Below, piece after piece: positions 27,794-35,479 of a DNA stretch of 35,479 bases. Made by a program: the position numbers and the translations under genes. The notes under the pieces were generated by a model. The model saw only the letters and a list, made by a program, of their open reading frames with translations, was not told where the DNA came from and ran no database searches. Each line of letters begins with the position of its first letter. The stretch's first letter is position 1. Source of the DNA: a virus; IMG/VR virus record IMGVR_UViG_3300025646_000007, positions 1 through 35,479 of that record. The stretch is one strand, 5' to 3'.

Positions 27794-28134
27794 TGCAGAT
27801 CACGCTTGAGTGGCAAGGCAGGGAGTATGTGATCCCTGAGGATAAGGCGTTCCAGATCGGGGAGCAGGTCGAGGACATCATCCCGATCACCGATCTTCCC
27901 GATCTGGCGATGCGTCCGAACTTCCACAAGATCGCGCGGGTCTACGGCACGATGCTTCGCTTCGCCGGCGCCAAGGTGACGGATCAGGAAATCTGGAAGC
28001 ACTTTATGGCCGAGATGCGCGCGGGCAAGGCGAATGGATCTGCGGGCCAAGCGATCACGATGCTGACGGTGATGCTGATGGACGGCGCCTTTGACGCCGG
28101 GGGAGAAGAGGGAAAAAAGGAGACCGCTTCGTAA
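27793..28134 (+). CDS. Tail assembly chaperone, short form (lambda G analogue)
   Basis: A 113-residue protein between tail tube and tape measure. It begins ITLEWQGREYVIPEDKAFQI and has a helical core (MRPNFHKIARVYGTMLRFAG, EIWKHFMAEMRAGK). The C-terminal EEGKKETAS is encoded over a slippery run GGGAAAAAAG. Chaperones of this type bind the tape measure during tail assembly. A longer form is expected through -1 frameshifting into the frame that ends at 28343. Confidence 0.85.
   Translation: MQITLEWQGREYVIPEDKAFQIGEQVEDIIPITDLPDLAMRPNFHKIARVYGTMLRFAGAKVTDQEIWKHFMAEMRAGKANGSAGQAITMLTVMLMDGAFDAGGEEGKKETAS
28110..28119 (+). promoter_or_regulatory. -1 ribosomal frameshift slippery site
   Basis: In the chaperone frame the bases read ga-G GGA AAA AAG, giving the canonical X-XXY-YYZ heptamer G-GGA-AAA (28110-28116) and, one codon later, A-AAA-AAG. 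Lambda G-T uses the similar GGGAAAG. A -1 slip enters the frame of 28116-28343, which has no stop until 28343 and lacks its own good ribosome-binding site. Confidence 0.82.
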
Positions 28135-28343
28135 AGACCGCTTATCAGGTGGCGGTCACAGGGCTACACTTGGCGCCGAGTGAGTTCTGGAACATGCGCC
28201 CGCGGCACTTCTGGTGGTTACTGGAGACGCTGGCGCCGAAGAAGACGAAGCGGGGCCTAAGCGAGACCGAGGCGCAAGAACTGCTAGAGTGGATGGAACA
28301 GACGAATGGCGCTCCCCGATCTCCGAGTTCGCATAGGCGCTGA
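28116..28343 (+). CDS. Tail assembly chaperone T-part, expressed by -1 frameshift
   Basis: Read after the slip at 28110-28116, this frame adds 75 residues (KGDRFVKTAYQ then VAVTGLHLAPSEFWNMRPRH, WWLLETLAPKKTKRGLSETE and on to the stop) to the first 108 residues of the chaperone, giving a fusion of about 183 residues. SEFWNMRPRHFWWL matches the C-terminal partner of gene-transfer-agent-like chaperones. A GTG at 28149 could start it separately but has no good site. It overlaps the tape-measure start by 38 bases. Confidence 0.8.
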   Translation, partial: KGDRFVKTAYQVAVTGLHLAPSEFWNMRPRHFWWLLETLAPKKTKRGLSETEAQELLEWMEQTNGAPRSPSSHRR

Positions 28344-29895
28344 CACCGGGCAGCTAGATCGGGCTATTGGCGCCACCCAAGGGAAGCTGAAGGACTTCGC
28401 CCGCAACGTTGCGATCACGGTCGGCGGCGCGCTGACGATCGGGCTGGTGCGGGATACGCTGCGGGCTACAGCGCAACTCGACAACCTGTCGAAGCTGGCC
28501 GGCATCAGCGTCGAGCGGTTTCAAGAACTCGCAATTGGTGTGCGGCAGTTCGGAGTTGAGCAGGACAAGCTGGCCGACATCCTGAAGGATGTGAACGACA
28601 AGTTCGGCGACTACATGCAGACCGGCGCCGGGCCGCTTGCTGACTTCTTCGAGAAGATCGCGCCGCAAGTCGGGCTGACCGCCGCTCAGTTTGCGGATCT
28701 GTCCTCCGAGCAGAAGCTGGGCGCGTATATCGACGCGCTGCGCCGAGCCAATGTCGCTCAGGACGACATGACCTTCTACATGGAGGCGCTCGCTAACGAC
28801 GCCACGATCCTCGTCGGCGCGTTTGAAAGCAACGCCGCGGCCATGCAGGAGATGATCGACAAGGCCCGCGAGATGGGCATCATCCTCGATGAGCAGGCGA
28901 TCGCGAAGGCCAAGGAAGCAAACGCGCAGTTTGACCTGATGACTACCGTCATCGGGCAGAACCTCAAGACGGCGATCATCGAACTCGGGCCTATTCTGGT
29001 GACCGTGACCGAGCAGATTGCCAATCTCACCTCTGCCGTTCGCGGCTTCTTCGAGCCGATCATCGAGTTCAACAGGATGAGCGGCGATCTTGATGCGGCG
29101 GCCAATCGGCTGTTTCAGAACCGCCCGCCCGCCACGCTTCCGACGATAGTGATCGACGAGCCTCCGCCATTGGGGCCGCCTGGCTCCATGACGATTGATG
29201 AGGCGATTAACGCGCAGTTGCAGCGGGCTATCGATCGCGCGAGGATGGAGAATCCGGCAGGCTTTTCCCCGGCCGATCCGTCGCCAGGCTTCCAGCCTCC
29301 GGGCGGCATTCTTCGCCCGCCGATGCGGCCTGAGAGCATGACGAAGGCGCTGAAGGACACCGCCGCTGCGGCGCGCACTGTCTCATCTGCGCTGCAAGGC
29401 GTTGGAGATGATGCCGCTGATGTCGAGACCTCGCTCAACAGCATAGGCGTCGCGGCGAAGAACGCCTTCGTCAACTTCGTGACTGGAGCAACAACGGCGA
29501 AGCAGGCTCTCAGCCAACTGGCTGCATCAATGGCTGCGATGTTCGCCGAGCGCGCGTTCATGTCGTTGTTCGGCGGCTTCAGTTTCTTCCGCACCCCGTC
29601 CTTCGCTGGGGGCGGCTATACCGGCTCCGGGCCTCGCAGCGGCGGCATAGACGGGCGAGGTGGCTTCCCGGCTATCCTCCACCCCGACGAGACGGTGATC
29701 GACCACACGCGCGGCGGGGTGGGCGGCATGGTGCGCGTGATCGTCGAGGAGGCGCCGGGCTTCGCAACGCGCGTGCGGACAGAGGCGCAGGGCGTCGCCG
29801 TGCAGGTGGTGCAGGCTGGCATCCAACAGTATGATCGTCTCGTCGCGCCGGCCACGCAGCGCCGCGTCGCGGCTGATCCTCGGAGGGTCGGATGA
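28306..29895 (+). CDS. Tape measure protein
   Basis: A 529-residue protein that sets tail length. The N-terminus (DLRVRIGADTGQLDRAIGAT) is a standard tape-measure opening. It is mostly helical, has a hydrophobic segment (VAITVGGALTIGLV), a Pro-rich stretch about residues 285-345, and a Gly/Phe-rich C-terminus (SLFGGFSFFRTPSFAGGGYT, GGFPAILHPDETVIDHTRGG) common to lambda-like tape measures. At roughly 0.15 nm per residue it predicts a short tail of about 80 nm. Confidence 0.92.
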   Translation: MALPDLRVRIGADTGQLDRAIGATQGKLKDFARNVAITVGGALTIGLVRDTLRATAQLDNLSKLAGISVERFQELAIGVRQFGVEQDKLADILKDVNDKFGDYMQTGAGPLADFFEKIAPQVGLTAAQFADLSSEQKLGAYIDALRRANVAQDDMTFYMEALANDATILVGAFESNAAAMQEMIDKAREMGIILDEQAIAKAKEANAQFDLMTTVIGQNLKTAIIELGPILVTVTEQIANLTSAVRGFFEPIIEFNRMSGDLDAAANRLFQNRPPATLPTIVIDEPPPLGPPGSMTIDEAINAQLQRAIDRARMENPAGFSPADPSPGFQPPGGILRPPMRPESMTKALKDTAAAARTVSSALQGVGDDAADVETSLNSIGVAAKNAFVNFVTGATTAKQALSQLAASMAAMFAERAFMSLFGGFSFFRTPSFAGGGYTGSGPRSGGIDGRGGFPAILHPDETVIDHTRGGVGGMVRVIVEEAPGFATRVRTEAQGVAVQVVQAGIQQYDRLVAPATQRRVAADPRRVG

Positions 29896-30548
29896 CCGCG
29901 CTCACATTCCCGCTCTCGCTTGCGGCGTTTTACGACACGATCGGTGTGGCCTCCTGCACCTTCGAGGACACGCTGCCCATCGAGACGAGCCAGATGGCCG
30001 ACGGCACGATCCTCAAGGCGTCTCTCGGGGCTTCACTATGGCGTGGGACGCTCAACCTTGTTCCTCGCACCCATGCTGACGCGCAAGCGATTGAGGCGCT
30101 GGTGAGCGTTCTCAAGCGGCCTGGCTCATCGTTCCTCGCCCGCGATCCTCGGCGCGTCGGTCCGAAGCTAGATCCCACCGGCTCGACGCTCGGCGCGAAC
30201 ACGGTGCAGATCAACTCGCTCAACGTGGATAACCGGCAACTCAGCCTCAAGGGCCTGCCGGCAAGCTATGTGATCTCGGTCGGCGACATGCTCTCGTTCA
30301 CCTACGGAAGCAGCCCGACGCGCTATGCCCTCCACCGCGTGGTGGAGGCGGCGACGGCCAACGGATCTGGAGTGACGCCCGAGTTCGAAGTGACGCCGCT
30401 CATCAGATCAGGGGCGGTGACGAATGCGACGGTGACGCTCGTCAAGCCGGTTTGCAAGGCGGTGCTGCTCCAGGGTGTCAGCTACGGCACGACGGTCAGG
30501 ACCTATACCGAGGGCATGTCGTTCGAGTTCATTCAGACGCTGAGGTGA
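29892..30548 (+). CDS. Distal tail / minor tail protein (lambda M position)
   Basis: A 218-residue beta-rich protein started in an ATGA overlap after the tape measure, where phages encode the distal tail or gpM-like protein (DUF2460 in gene-transfer agents). Segments include LSLAAFYDTIGVASCTFEDT, KASLGASLWRGTLNLVPRTH and a C-terminal SFEFIQTLR like other distal tail proteins. The family is not firmly identified; the role is from position and beta content. Confidence 0.75.
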   Translation: MTALTFPLSLAAFYDTIGVASCTFEDTLPIETSQMADGTILKASLGASLWRGTLNLVPRTHADAQAIEALVSVLKRPGSSFLARDPRRVGPKLDPTGSTLGANTVQINSLNVDNRQLSLKGLPASYVISVGDMLSFTYGSSPTRYALHRVVEAATANGSGVTPEFEVTPLIRSGAVTNATVTLVKPVCKAVLLQGVSYGTTVRTYTEGMSFEFIQTLR

Positions 30549-30551
30549 TCC

Positions 30552-31166
30552 GTGCGCGTTTACGACGGCTCTACGCAGACCTATATCGACGCGCTCGACG
30601 GGATCGTGGCGCGGCATCTCGTCTGGTTCACGGCTCGCAACCGATCGACAGGTGCTGCCGAGACGATCGGGATCTGGAACGGCGACGACCACCAGAACTT
30701 CACGATCGGCACTTCTCGGACCTACTACGGGGCAGGAAGCCTGCTCGACATCGAGCCGATCACCGCAGGCGTCGGGCTGAGTGTCCGCATCCACCAGATC
30801 ACGATGAGCGGCATCAGCCCGCAGGTCGAGGAACTGCTGCGGACCTATGATGCACGCCTGGCCGCGGTCGAGATGCACCGGGCGCTGTTCAGCCTCTCCA
30901 CAGGCTCGCTCGTCGGCACGCCCTATCGCGTGATGAAGGGCTGGGTCAACGGCGTGAAACTGACGAGCGGCGAGGACAGCAAGGCGGTGATCTCGGTCGC
31001 GAGTGCGGCCAGGGCGCTGACGAAGCCGCTGGCGCTATATCGATCCGATGCGGCGATGCGTGAGAGATCAGCAACTGACACCTTCCGCGCCTATGCCGAC
31101 ATCAGCGGCCAAGTCGGCGTCTGGTGGGGCGAGAAGCGCGAGGGCATGGAGGTGCCGCAGGAATGA
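30552..31166 (+). CDS. Baseplate hub / minor tail protein (DUF2163-like, lambda L position)
   Basis: A 204-residue protein with GTG 30552 after GAGGTG. RHLVWFTARNRSTGAAETIG, YYGAGSLLDIEPITAGVGLS, SVRIHQITMSGISPQVEELL and FRAYADISGQVGVWWGEKR follow the hub-domain pattern seen in DUF2163 proteins of gene-transfer agents, though shorter. It probably forms the tail-tip ring joining tube to fibre. The stop overlaps the next start. Confidence 0.72.
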   Translation: MRVYDGSTQTYIDALDGIVARHLVWFTARNRSTGAAETIGIWNGDDHQNFTIGTSRTYYGAGSLLDIEPITAGVGLSVRIHQITMSGISPQVEELLRTYDARLAAVEMHRALFSLSTGSLVGTPYRVMKGWVNGVKLTSGEDSKAVISVASAARALTKPLALYRSDAAMRERSATDTFRAYADISGQVGVWWGEKREGMEVPQE

Positions 31167-31543
31167 AGCCCGGTCTTCTGCAAGCGTTCATCAATGAGAA
31201 CGAGACGCGCGCGCTTAAGCCGGGCGAGTGGGACTGCGCCCTCTGCGCTGCTGAGTGGGTCAAGGTCTCGACGGGCCGGGATCTCGCCGAGGAATACCGT
31301 GGGCGCTACAAGACGATGAAGGCGGGGCAGAAGCTGATCGCGGCGCAGGGTTATGAGGACCACGTCGCGATGGTGGCTGCTCACTTCCCCGAGGTGCATC
31401 CTGCCTTCGCGCAGATCGGCGATCTCGCGGCAGTCGGTGATGCTCTAGGCATCGTCGTAGGAGAACATGTCTTCGTGCTTCGCGAGACGGGCTTCGGGAT
31501 CGTGATGCTTGAGCAGGCCGACAGGGCCTTTGAGGTGCGCTAA
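31163..31543 (+). CDS. DUF6950-like tail-tip protein (possible cysteine peptidase relative)
   Basis: A 126-residue protein. GEWDCALCAAEWVKVSTGRD (C25 after Trp-Asp) followed by AEEYRGRYKTMKAGQKLIAA and a late GDALGIVVGEHVFVLRETGF match DUF6950 proteins encoded just before J-like tail proteins, where lambda has the K peptidase. The DC motif recalls NlpC/P60 enzymes, and a downstream His (H105-like in VVGEHVF) might be catalytic, so cell-wall cleavage during entry is possible but unproven. Confidence 0.78.
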   Translation: MKPGLLQAFINENETRALKPGEWDCALCAAEWVKVSTGRDLAEEYRGRYKTMKAGQKLIAAQGYEDHVAMVAAHFPEVHPAFAQIGDLAAVGDALGIVVGEHVFVLRETGFGIVMLEQADRAFEVR

Positions 31544-34500
31544 TGCCACAGGTAGCAGCAGCAATCGCGGCCACATTCACGGCGATCGGCACGGCTATCT
31601 CTGGCGCTTATGCGGCGGTCTCTGCCTTCGCGGCCGCGTCGGTGTTCAACAGCTTCATCGTCAATGCCGCGCTCTCGGTCGGGCTGTCGCTGCTCGCCCG
31701 TGCGCTATCTCCCAAGCCGAAGATCCGGCAGGCAGGCATCCAGACCGATGTCACGACGACTGGCGGCACGGTTCCGCAGAAGTTCATCATCGGGACCTAT
31801 GCGACGGCGGGGCATCTTGTCGCACCTCCCTACAGCCACGGCGCATCGAGCGAGACGCCAAACGCCTACCTCAACTACATCGTGCAGATCAGCGATTTTC
31901 CCGGCGTGGCTCTCAGCCGCGTGATCGTCAACGACGACTACTCCGCGCTCGACACGACCGCAGATCCCGACTACGGCGACCCGCTGCTCAAGTTCCGGGT
32001 CAGCGCCACAGATCATGCGTGGATCAAGTTCTACGACGGCACGCAGACGGTAGCCGATGCTATGCTTGTCGCCAAGTATGCCTCGCACCCGGATCGCCCT
32101 TGGAACTCGACGGCGATCGGGACGGACACGGCCTATGCGGTGATGACGTTCCTCTACAATCGCGAGCTGTTCAACAACTTGCCGAGCGTGCGCTTCGAGA
32201 TCACGGGCATCCCGCTCTACGATCCTCGGGCCGATAGCACCGCAGGCGGGTCAGGCTCGCAGCGGTTCAACGATCAATCGACATGGGCATTCAGCGACAA
32301 CCCGGCGGTGATGATCTACAACATCATGCGCGGGATCGAACTGCCTGATGGGTCGATCTACGGTGGCGAGATGACCGCGGACGATCTGCCCTACAGCAAC
32401 TGGGCCGCGGCTATGAACGCCTGCGATGTCTTGATCGGCAGCCGCAAGACCTATCGCGCCGGCTTCGAGGTGGATGTCAGCGCATCGCCCTCGGACGTGA
32501 TCGACGAGCTGCTGAAGGTTTGCCACGGCCAGGTGAGCGAATACGGCGGCATCTTCCGCATCCGCGTCGGCGCTCCTGCAGCGTCGGTTCTCAGCATCAC
32601 TGACGACATCATCATCATCACCGATCCGCAGGAGTTCCTGCCGTTCCCTGGCCTCGAGCAGACCTACAACGCGATCGCCGGCACCTATCCCGAGCCGATC
32701 AGCCTCTACAATCCGCGCGAGGCGCCGCCGATCTACAACGCGACGTGGGAGACAGAAGACGGCGGGCGCCGCCTGCCGATCGAGATGACGTTCCCGGCCT
32801 GCCCTTACATCCAGCAGGTCGAGCAGTTGATGAACGGCTACATCGAAGACAACCGGCGCTTCCGCACTCACCGCATCGTCTTGCCGCCATCTGCCGCCAT
32901 CCTCGAGCCGCTCGACACGCTCTCCTGGACCTCGGCCCGCAACGGCTACACGACGAAGCTATTCGAGGTGATCGAACTCGTCGATCGCCCGATGTCGCTT
33001 TTGCAGGAGGTCTACGTCCGCGAGCGCGACAGTGCGGACTACAATTGGTCGTCGGGCCAAGACCCAGCAACGCCTGCGAGCGACACGGGCCTGACGGCAC
33101 CAGCCGCGCAGCTCGTCGAGGGCTTCACAGCGACGGCTCTGACGCTCAAGGACGGGCTTGGGCTTGATCGACGCCCGGCCATCAGGGCTGCGTGGACGGG
33201 CACCTCGGCGCTCGATGCAGAGTTTGTGCAGATCGAGATCCGGCTCAAGGTGAGCGCGGCGGTGATCTTCTATGGCGTCTTTAGCGCGCGAGAGGGCTTT
33301 GCGGTTGTCTCGGACGGCATCCTGCCCTCGACAGTCTACGAGGTGCGCGGGCGCTATGTGATGGACCGGCCGTCGGATTGGTCTAGCTGGATCGAAGTCA
33401 CAACGGATGCGGTCTACATCAGCGACGAGGACTTCGACGGGGGCATCCGTCAACTGTTCGAGGATGCTGGCCTCTCAGCGCCGGAGATCGTTTCAACCCT
33501 GCCGAATACAGGCAACTTCCAAGGGCGGCTAGTCTTCCTGACGACCGACAACAAACTCTATCGCTGGACTGGCTCTGTGTGGACGACGGCAGTCCCGACT
33601 GTCGATCTGACCGGCACAATCAGCGAGGCGCAGATCGCGGCCAATGCGGTCACGACGACCAAGATTGCCAACGCGGCAGTCGAAGAAGCCAAATTGGCTA
33701 CCGCCGCTGCGACAGAAGCCAAGATCGCAACGAGCGCCATCACCGAGACGAAGATTTCCTCGAATGCTGTCACCTCTGCGAAGATCAACGCAGGGGCTGT
33801 AACTGCTGGCAAAATCGCAGCGGGGGCGGTGCAGGCTGGCAACATCGCAGCCGGTGCTATCGTGGCCGGCGACATCGCGGCGGGGACGATCACCGGCGAC
33901 AAGATCGCAGCGAATACTCTGACCGCGAGCAACATCGTTTCCGGCACGATCACCGCAACGCAGATCGCGTCCAACACAATCACCGCCAGCAATATCGCAG
34001 GCAACACGATCACCGGCGACAAGATCGTGGCGAACACGATCACGGGCGGCTTGTTGGCGACCAGCGGGATCATTACTGCGGCGGCGCAAATCGACGATGC
34101 CATCATCACAAATGCCAAGTTAGTCAATGCCACGATCCAGACCGCCAAGATCGGCGATGCTCAGATCACCACAGCCAAGGTTGCGGGCCGAGCAATCACT
34201 ATCCCGGTCCAAGCGACAGGCGGTGTTCTTTATGGATCAGGCTCGGCGCAACTTGCTTGTTCAGCCTCTCTAACTTTGCCCGAAGCGCAACCGATCATTA
34301 TCTGGTGGTCATTCAGCCATAATTACACCAACCAGCCGGAAGTCTGGGGCGTTTATCTAACGCTGAACGGCACGACGATCTTTAACAGAGGCGGGACGGA
34401 CAGCAACACGATGGGTGCAACAGTAGACTTCCCCGGATCGTCGTTGGAAGCAACAGGCGCATCTGGGACCAATACCGTCAACCTATATTGGAAGGGAAGC

Positions 34501-34554
34501 CCCGGCCTTGATACGATAAGCACAAGGCTGGTCATCTCGGGGTTCGTGCGATGA
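31543..34554 (+). CDS. Central tail fibre / host-specificity protein (J-like)
   Basis: A 1003-residue tail-tip protein, the largest in the genome. An Ala-rich hydrophobic start (AFAAASVFNSFIVNAALSVG) is followed by tail-hub-like domains (KFIIGTYATAGHLVAPPYSH, ALSRVIVNDDYSALDT, WAFSDNPAVMIYNIMRGIEL, DVIDELLKVCHGQVSEYGGI), a segment with FNIII-like strands (about 540-630), and from about residue 690 to 885 a decapeptide repeat shaft. The last ~100 residues form a separate beta C-terminal domain, likely receptor-facing. The start is a TAATG overlap with the preceding gene. Confidence 0.9.
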   Translation: MPQVAAAIAATFTAIGTAISGAYAAVSAFAAASVFNSFIVNAALSVGLSLLARALSPKPKIRQAGIQTDVTTTGGTVPQKFIIGTYATAGHLVAPPYSHGASSETPNAYLNYIVQISDFPGVALSRVIVNDDYSALDTTADPDYGDPLLKFRVSATDHAWIKFYDGTQTVADAMLVAKYASHPDRPWNSTAIGTDTAYAVMTFLYNRELFNNLPSVRFEITGIPLYDPRADSTAGGSGSQRFNDQSTWAFSDNPAVMIYNIMRGIELPDGSIYGGEMTADDLPYSNWAAAMNACDVLIGSRKTYRAGFEVDVSASPSDVIDELLKVCHGQVSEYGGIFRIRVGAPAASVLSITDDIIIITDPQEFLPFPGLEQTYNAIAGTYPEPISLYNPREAPPIYNATWETEDGGRRLPIEMTFPACPYIQQVEQLMNGYIEDNRRFRTHRIVLPPSAAILEPLDTLSWTSARNGYTTKLFEVIELVDRPMSLLQEVYVRERDSADYNWSSGQDPATPASDTGLTAPAAQLVEGFTATALTLKDGLGLDRRPAIRAAWTGTSALDAEFVQIEIRLKVSAAVIFYGVFSAREGFAVVSDGILPSTVYEVRGRYVMDRPSDWSSWIEVTTDAVYISDEDFDGGIRQLFEDAGLSAPEIVSTLPNTGNFQGRLVFLTTDNKLYRWTGSVWTTAVPTVDLTGTISEAQIAANAVTTTKIANAAVEEAKLATAAATEAKIATSAITETKISSNAVTSAKINAGAVTAGKIAAGAVQAGNIAAGAIVAGDIAAGTITGDKIAANTLTASNIVSGTITATQIASNTITASNIAGNTITGDKIVANTITGGLLATSGIITAAAQIDDAIITNAKLVNATIQTAKIGDAQITTAKVAGRAITIPVQATGGVLYGSGSAQLACSASLTLPEAQPIIIWWSFSHNYTNQPEVWGVYLTLNGTTIFNRGGTDSNTMGATVDFPGSSLEATGASGTNTVNLYWKGSPGLDTISTRLVISGFVR
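33631..34190 (+). repeat. Decapeptide-repeat shaft in the central fibre
   Basis: About eighteen units of roughly 30 bases encode the pattern A/T-I-T-x-x-K-I-A-x-N/G (for example ITGDKIAANT and ITASNIAGNT). Such I/V-spaced decapeptides occur in trimeric fibre shafts. Repeat identity at DNA level is partial, so unit number could change by recombination. Confidence 0.8.
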
Positions 34555-34919
34555 AACCGTTTGTTGTCTATGATGCCACCGGAAAAATCCTCCGCACAGG
34601 GATCGCGCCCGACATATCCATTCAAGCCCTTGATGGCGAGTTTGTCATTGAGGGTGAAGCCGATCTCATCAATGATCGCGTCGTCGATGGCGTGGTTGTC
34701 AGGAAAGATGCGGCCGAGATCGAAACGCAAGAGATCGCGCTTGCATGGAAGCGGCTGCGCTCGCGCCGAATGCACCTCCTCACGGCCTGCGATTGGACGC
34801 AAGCCGCCGACGCGCCCGTAGACCGCGCCGCATGGGCAGTCTACCGGCAGGCGCTGCGTGATCTGCCCGCCAACACCGCCGACCCACGCAACCCAGCATG
34901 GCCTATCCCGCCAGCGTGA
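34551..34919 (+). CDS. Tail fibre assembly / chaperone-like protein (Phage_tail_APC type)
   Basis: A 122-residue protein starting in an ATGA overlap with the fibre gene. The C-terminal half LRSRRMHLLTACDWTQAADA, then WAVYRQALRDLP and a Pro-rich end match the tail-fibre-assembly/Phage_tail_APC C-terminal domain. The N-terminal half is beta (FVVYDATGKILRTGIAPDIS, ALDGEFVIEGEADL). It probably helps fold or attach the fibre, or caps it. Confidence 0.82.
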   Translation: MKPFVVYDATGKILRTGIAPDISIQALDGEFVIEGEADLINDRVVDGVVVRKDAAEIETQEIALAWKRLRSRRMHLLTACDWTQAADAPVDRAAWAVYRQALRDLPANTADPRNPAWPIPPA

Positions 34920-34968
34920 AATCGTGTAGACTGCCGCGCGCGCGCACCTCACAACCAGGAGACCATCG

Positions 34969-35406
34969 ATGGCTACTTTCAACAAGGTGAATGACTTCGT
35001 GGTGAATGCCGTTCACAACATGGACCTCGAAAGCGATCAGATCGTCGTCGCTCTCAGCAACACGGCGCCCGGCTCGGAGTCGAGCAACCCGACCGCCGAC
35101 GGCAACGGCGTCCTCGCGAACGTGACCGAGATCAGCTACACCAACTGCTCAAGTCGCAACGTGACGACGACATCCTCGACGCAGACGGGCGGCACCTACA
35201 AGCTGGTCCTCGCGGACATCACGCTCTCGGCCAGCGGCGGCGATGTCGGCCCGTTCCGCTATGTCTACCTCTACGATGACACCGTGACCTCGCCGGCTGA
35301 TCCGCTGATCGGCTACTACGACTACGGCCTGAGCCTGACGCTGAACGACGGCGACAGCTTCACGCTCGACTTCTCGGCGGTCAACGGCGTGATCCAGATC
35401 TCGTGA
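34969..35406 (+). CDS. Virion structural protein, beta-rich
   Basis: A 145-residue protein with AGGAG upstream of ATG 34969. It is entirely beta-type (FNKVNDFVVNAVHNMDLESD, DQIVVALSNTAPGSES, GGTYKLVLADITLSASGGDV, PFRYVYLYDDTV, GYYDYGLSLTLNDGDSF). Proteins of this pattern are found beside fibre genes in aquatic phages and are often virion components. On the circle it is followed, after a hairpin, by the tail fibre at 53. Confidence 0.75.
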   Translation: MATFNKVNDFVVNAVHNMDLESDQIVVALSNTAPGSESSNPTADGNGVLANVTEISYTNCSSRNVTTTSSTQTGGTYKLVLADITLSASGGDVGPFRYVYLYDDTVTSPADPLIGYYDYGLSLTLNDGDSFTLDFSAVNGVIQIS

Positions 35407-35479
35407 GCGGGGGCCTCGGCTCCCGCCTACCTTTTCAGCATGGAGTGACCGATGCCCACCTTTGCCAACGGCGAGAGCG
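35400..35479. repeat. Terminal direct repeat, right copy
   Basis: Identical to bases 1-80. It holds the last codons of the virion-protein gene, the hairpin (35407-35426) and the first nine codons of the tail-fibre gene (from 35452). This second start is not a separate gene; it marks where the contig wraps around. Confidence 0.95.

Noticed and set aside
33529-34148. Minus-strand frames with Ala/Val/Ile repeats or Arg/Asp repeats opposite the fibre shaft
   Set aside because: Their repetitiveness simply mirrors the decapeptide repeats of the plus-strand fibre gene.

Overview
This window is one complete, tightly packed genome of a tailed (siphovirus-type) bacteriophage of about 35.4 kb. The last 80 bases (35400-35479) repeat the first 80 exactly, so the contig closes into a circle of 35399 bp. 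Coding is almost continuous on both strands, and stop/start overlaps (ATGA, TGATG, GTGA, TAATG) are the rule. Most of the sequence is GC-rich with strong G/C preference at third codon positions. GTA-like head and tail genes, a GapR/DUF2312-type protein and DUF1376-type replication genes point to an alphaproteobacterial host; this is inference from gene content, not a match I could run. I see no integrase, excisionase, full-length CI-like repressor, tRNA, DNA polymerase or helicase. A strictly lytic or non-integrating life style that depends on the host replisome is therefore likely.

Layout. (1) 1-3708: long tail fibre, two small proteins of families often found beside tail fibres, and a protein made of twelve 20-residue repeats. 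(2) 3708-5474: BppU-like baseplate protein and lysis cassette (one-TM holin candidate, GH24 endolysin with a C-terminal membrane segment, and overlapping inner-membrane/lipoprotein spanin candidates). (3) 5471-6739: HTH-metallophosphoesterase and a small gene. (4) 6702-11930, minus strand: a leftward early operon. It starts with recombination genes (ERF annealase, YqaJ-type exonuclease, SSB-like protein, GapR-like protein, NinB, HNH nuclease) and ends with many small proteins, including two paralogous DNA-binding-like proteins. A second good minus-strand promoter lies at 9073-9101. (5) 11931-12009: divergent control region with a 13-bp-arm inverted repeat next to a small Cro-like HTH gene. (6) 12010-14403, plus strand: VRR-NUC-type nuclease, small HTH protein, and a DUF1376 replication protein whose gene carries a candidate origin. 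(7) 14405-16966: a metabolic/modification cassette of DUF1937 (deoxyribosyltransferase-like), ParB-like, C5-cytosine methyltransferase and a second SAM methyltransferase. (8) 17009-26698: packaging and head genes (TerS, TerL, portal, Mu-F-like protein, prohead protease, HK97-type capsid, connectors). (9) 26732-35406: tail genes, namely two paralogous tail-tube proteins, a tail-assembly chaperone pair joined by a probable -1 ribosomal frameshift, tape measure, tail-tip proteins, a 1003-residue central fibre/J-like protein, a tail-fibre-assembly-like protein and a virion protein. Across the circle junction this runs straight into the tail fibre at 53.

Taken together, leftward early transcription probably makes recombination and host-takeover proteins. 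Rightward transcription makes replication and DNA-modification proteins, followed by packaging, morphogenesis and lysis proteins. The points most worth a second look are the duplicated tail-tube genes (one with an Ig-like domain), the frameshift site, the modification cassette with its strikingly AT-rich methyltransferase 3' half, the divergent operator, the possible origin inside the DUF1376 gene, and a codon-phase switch at about 12320. No stretch over 300 bases lacks a gene.
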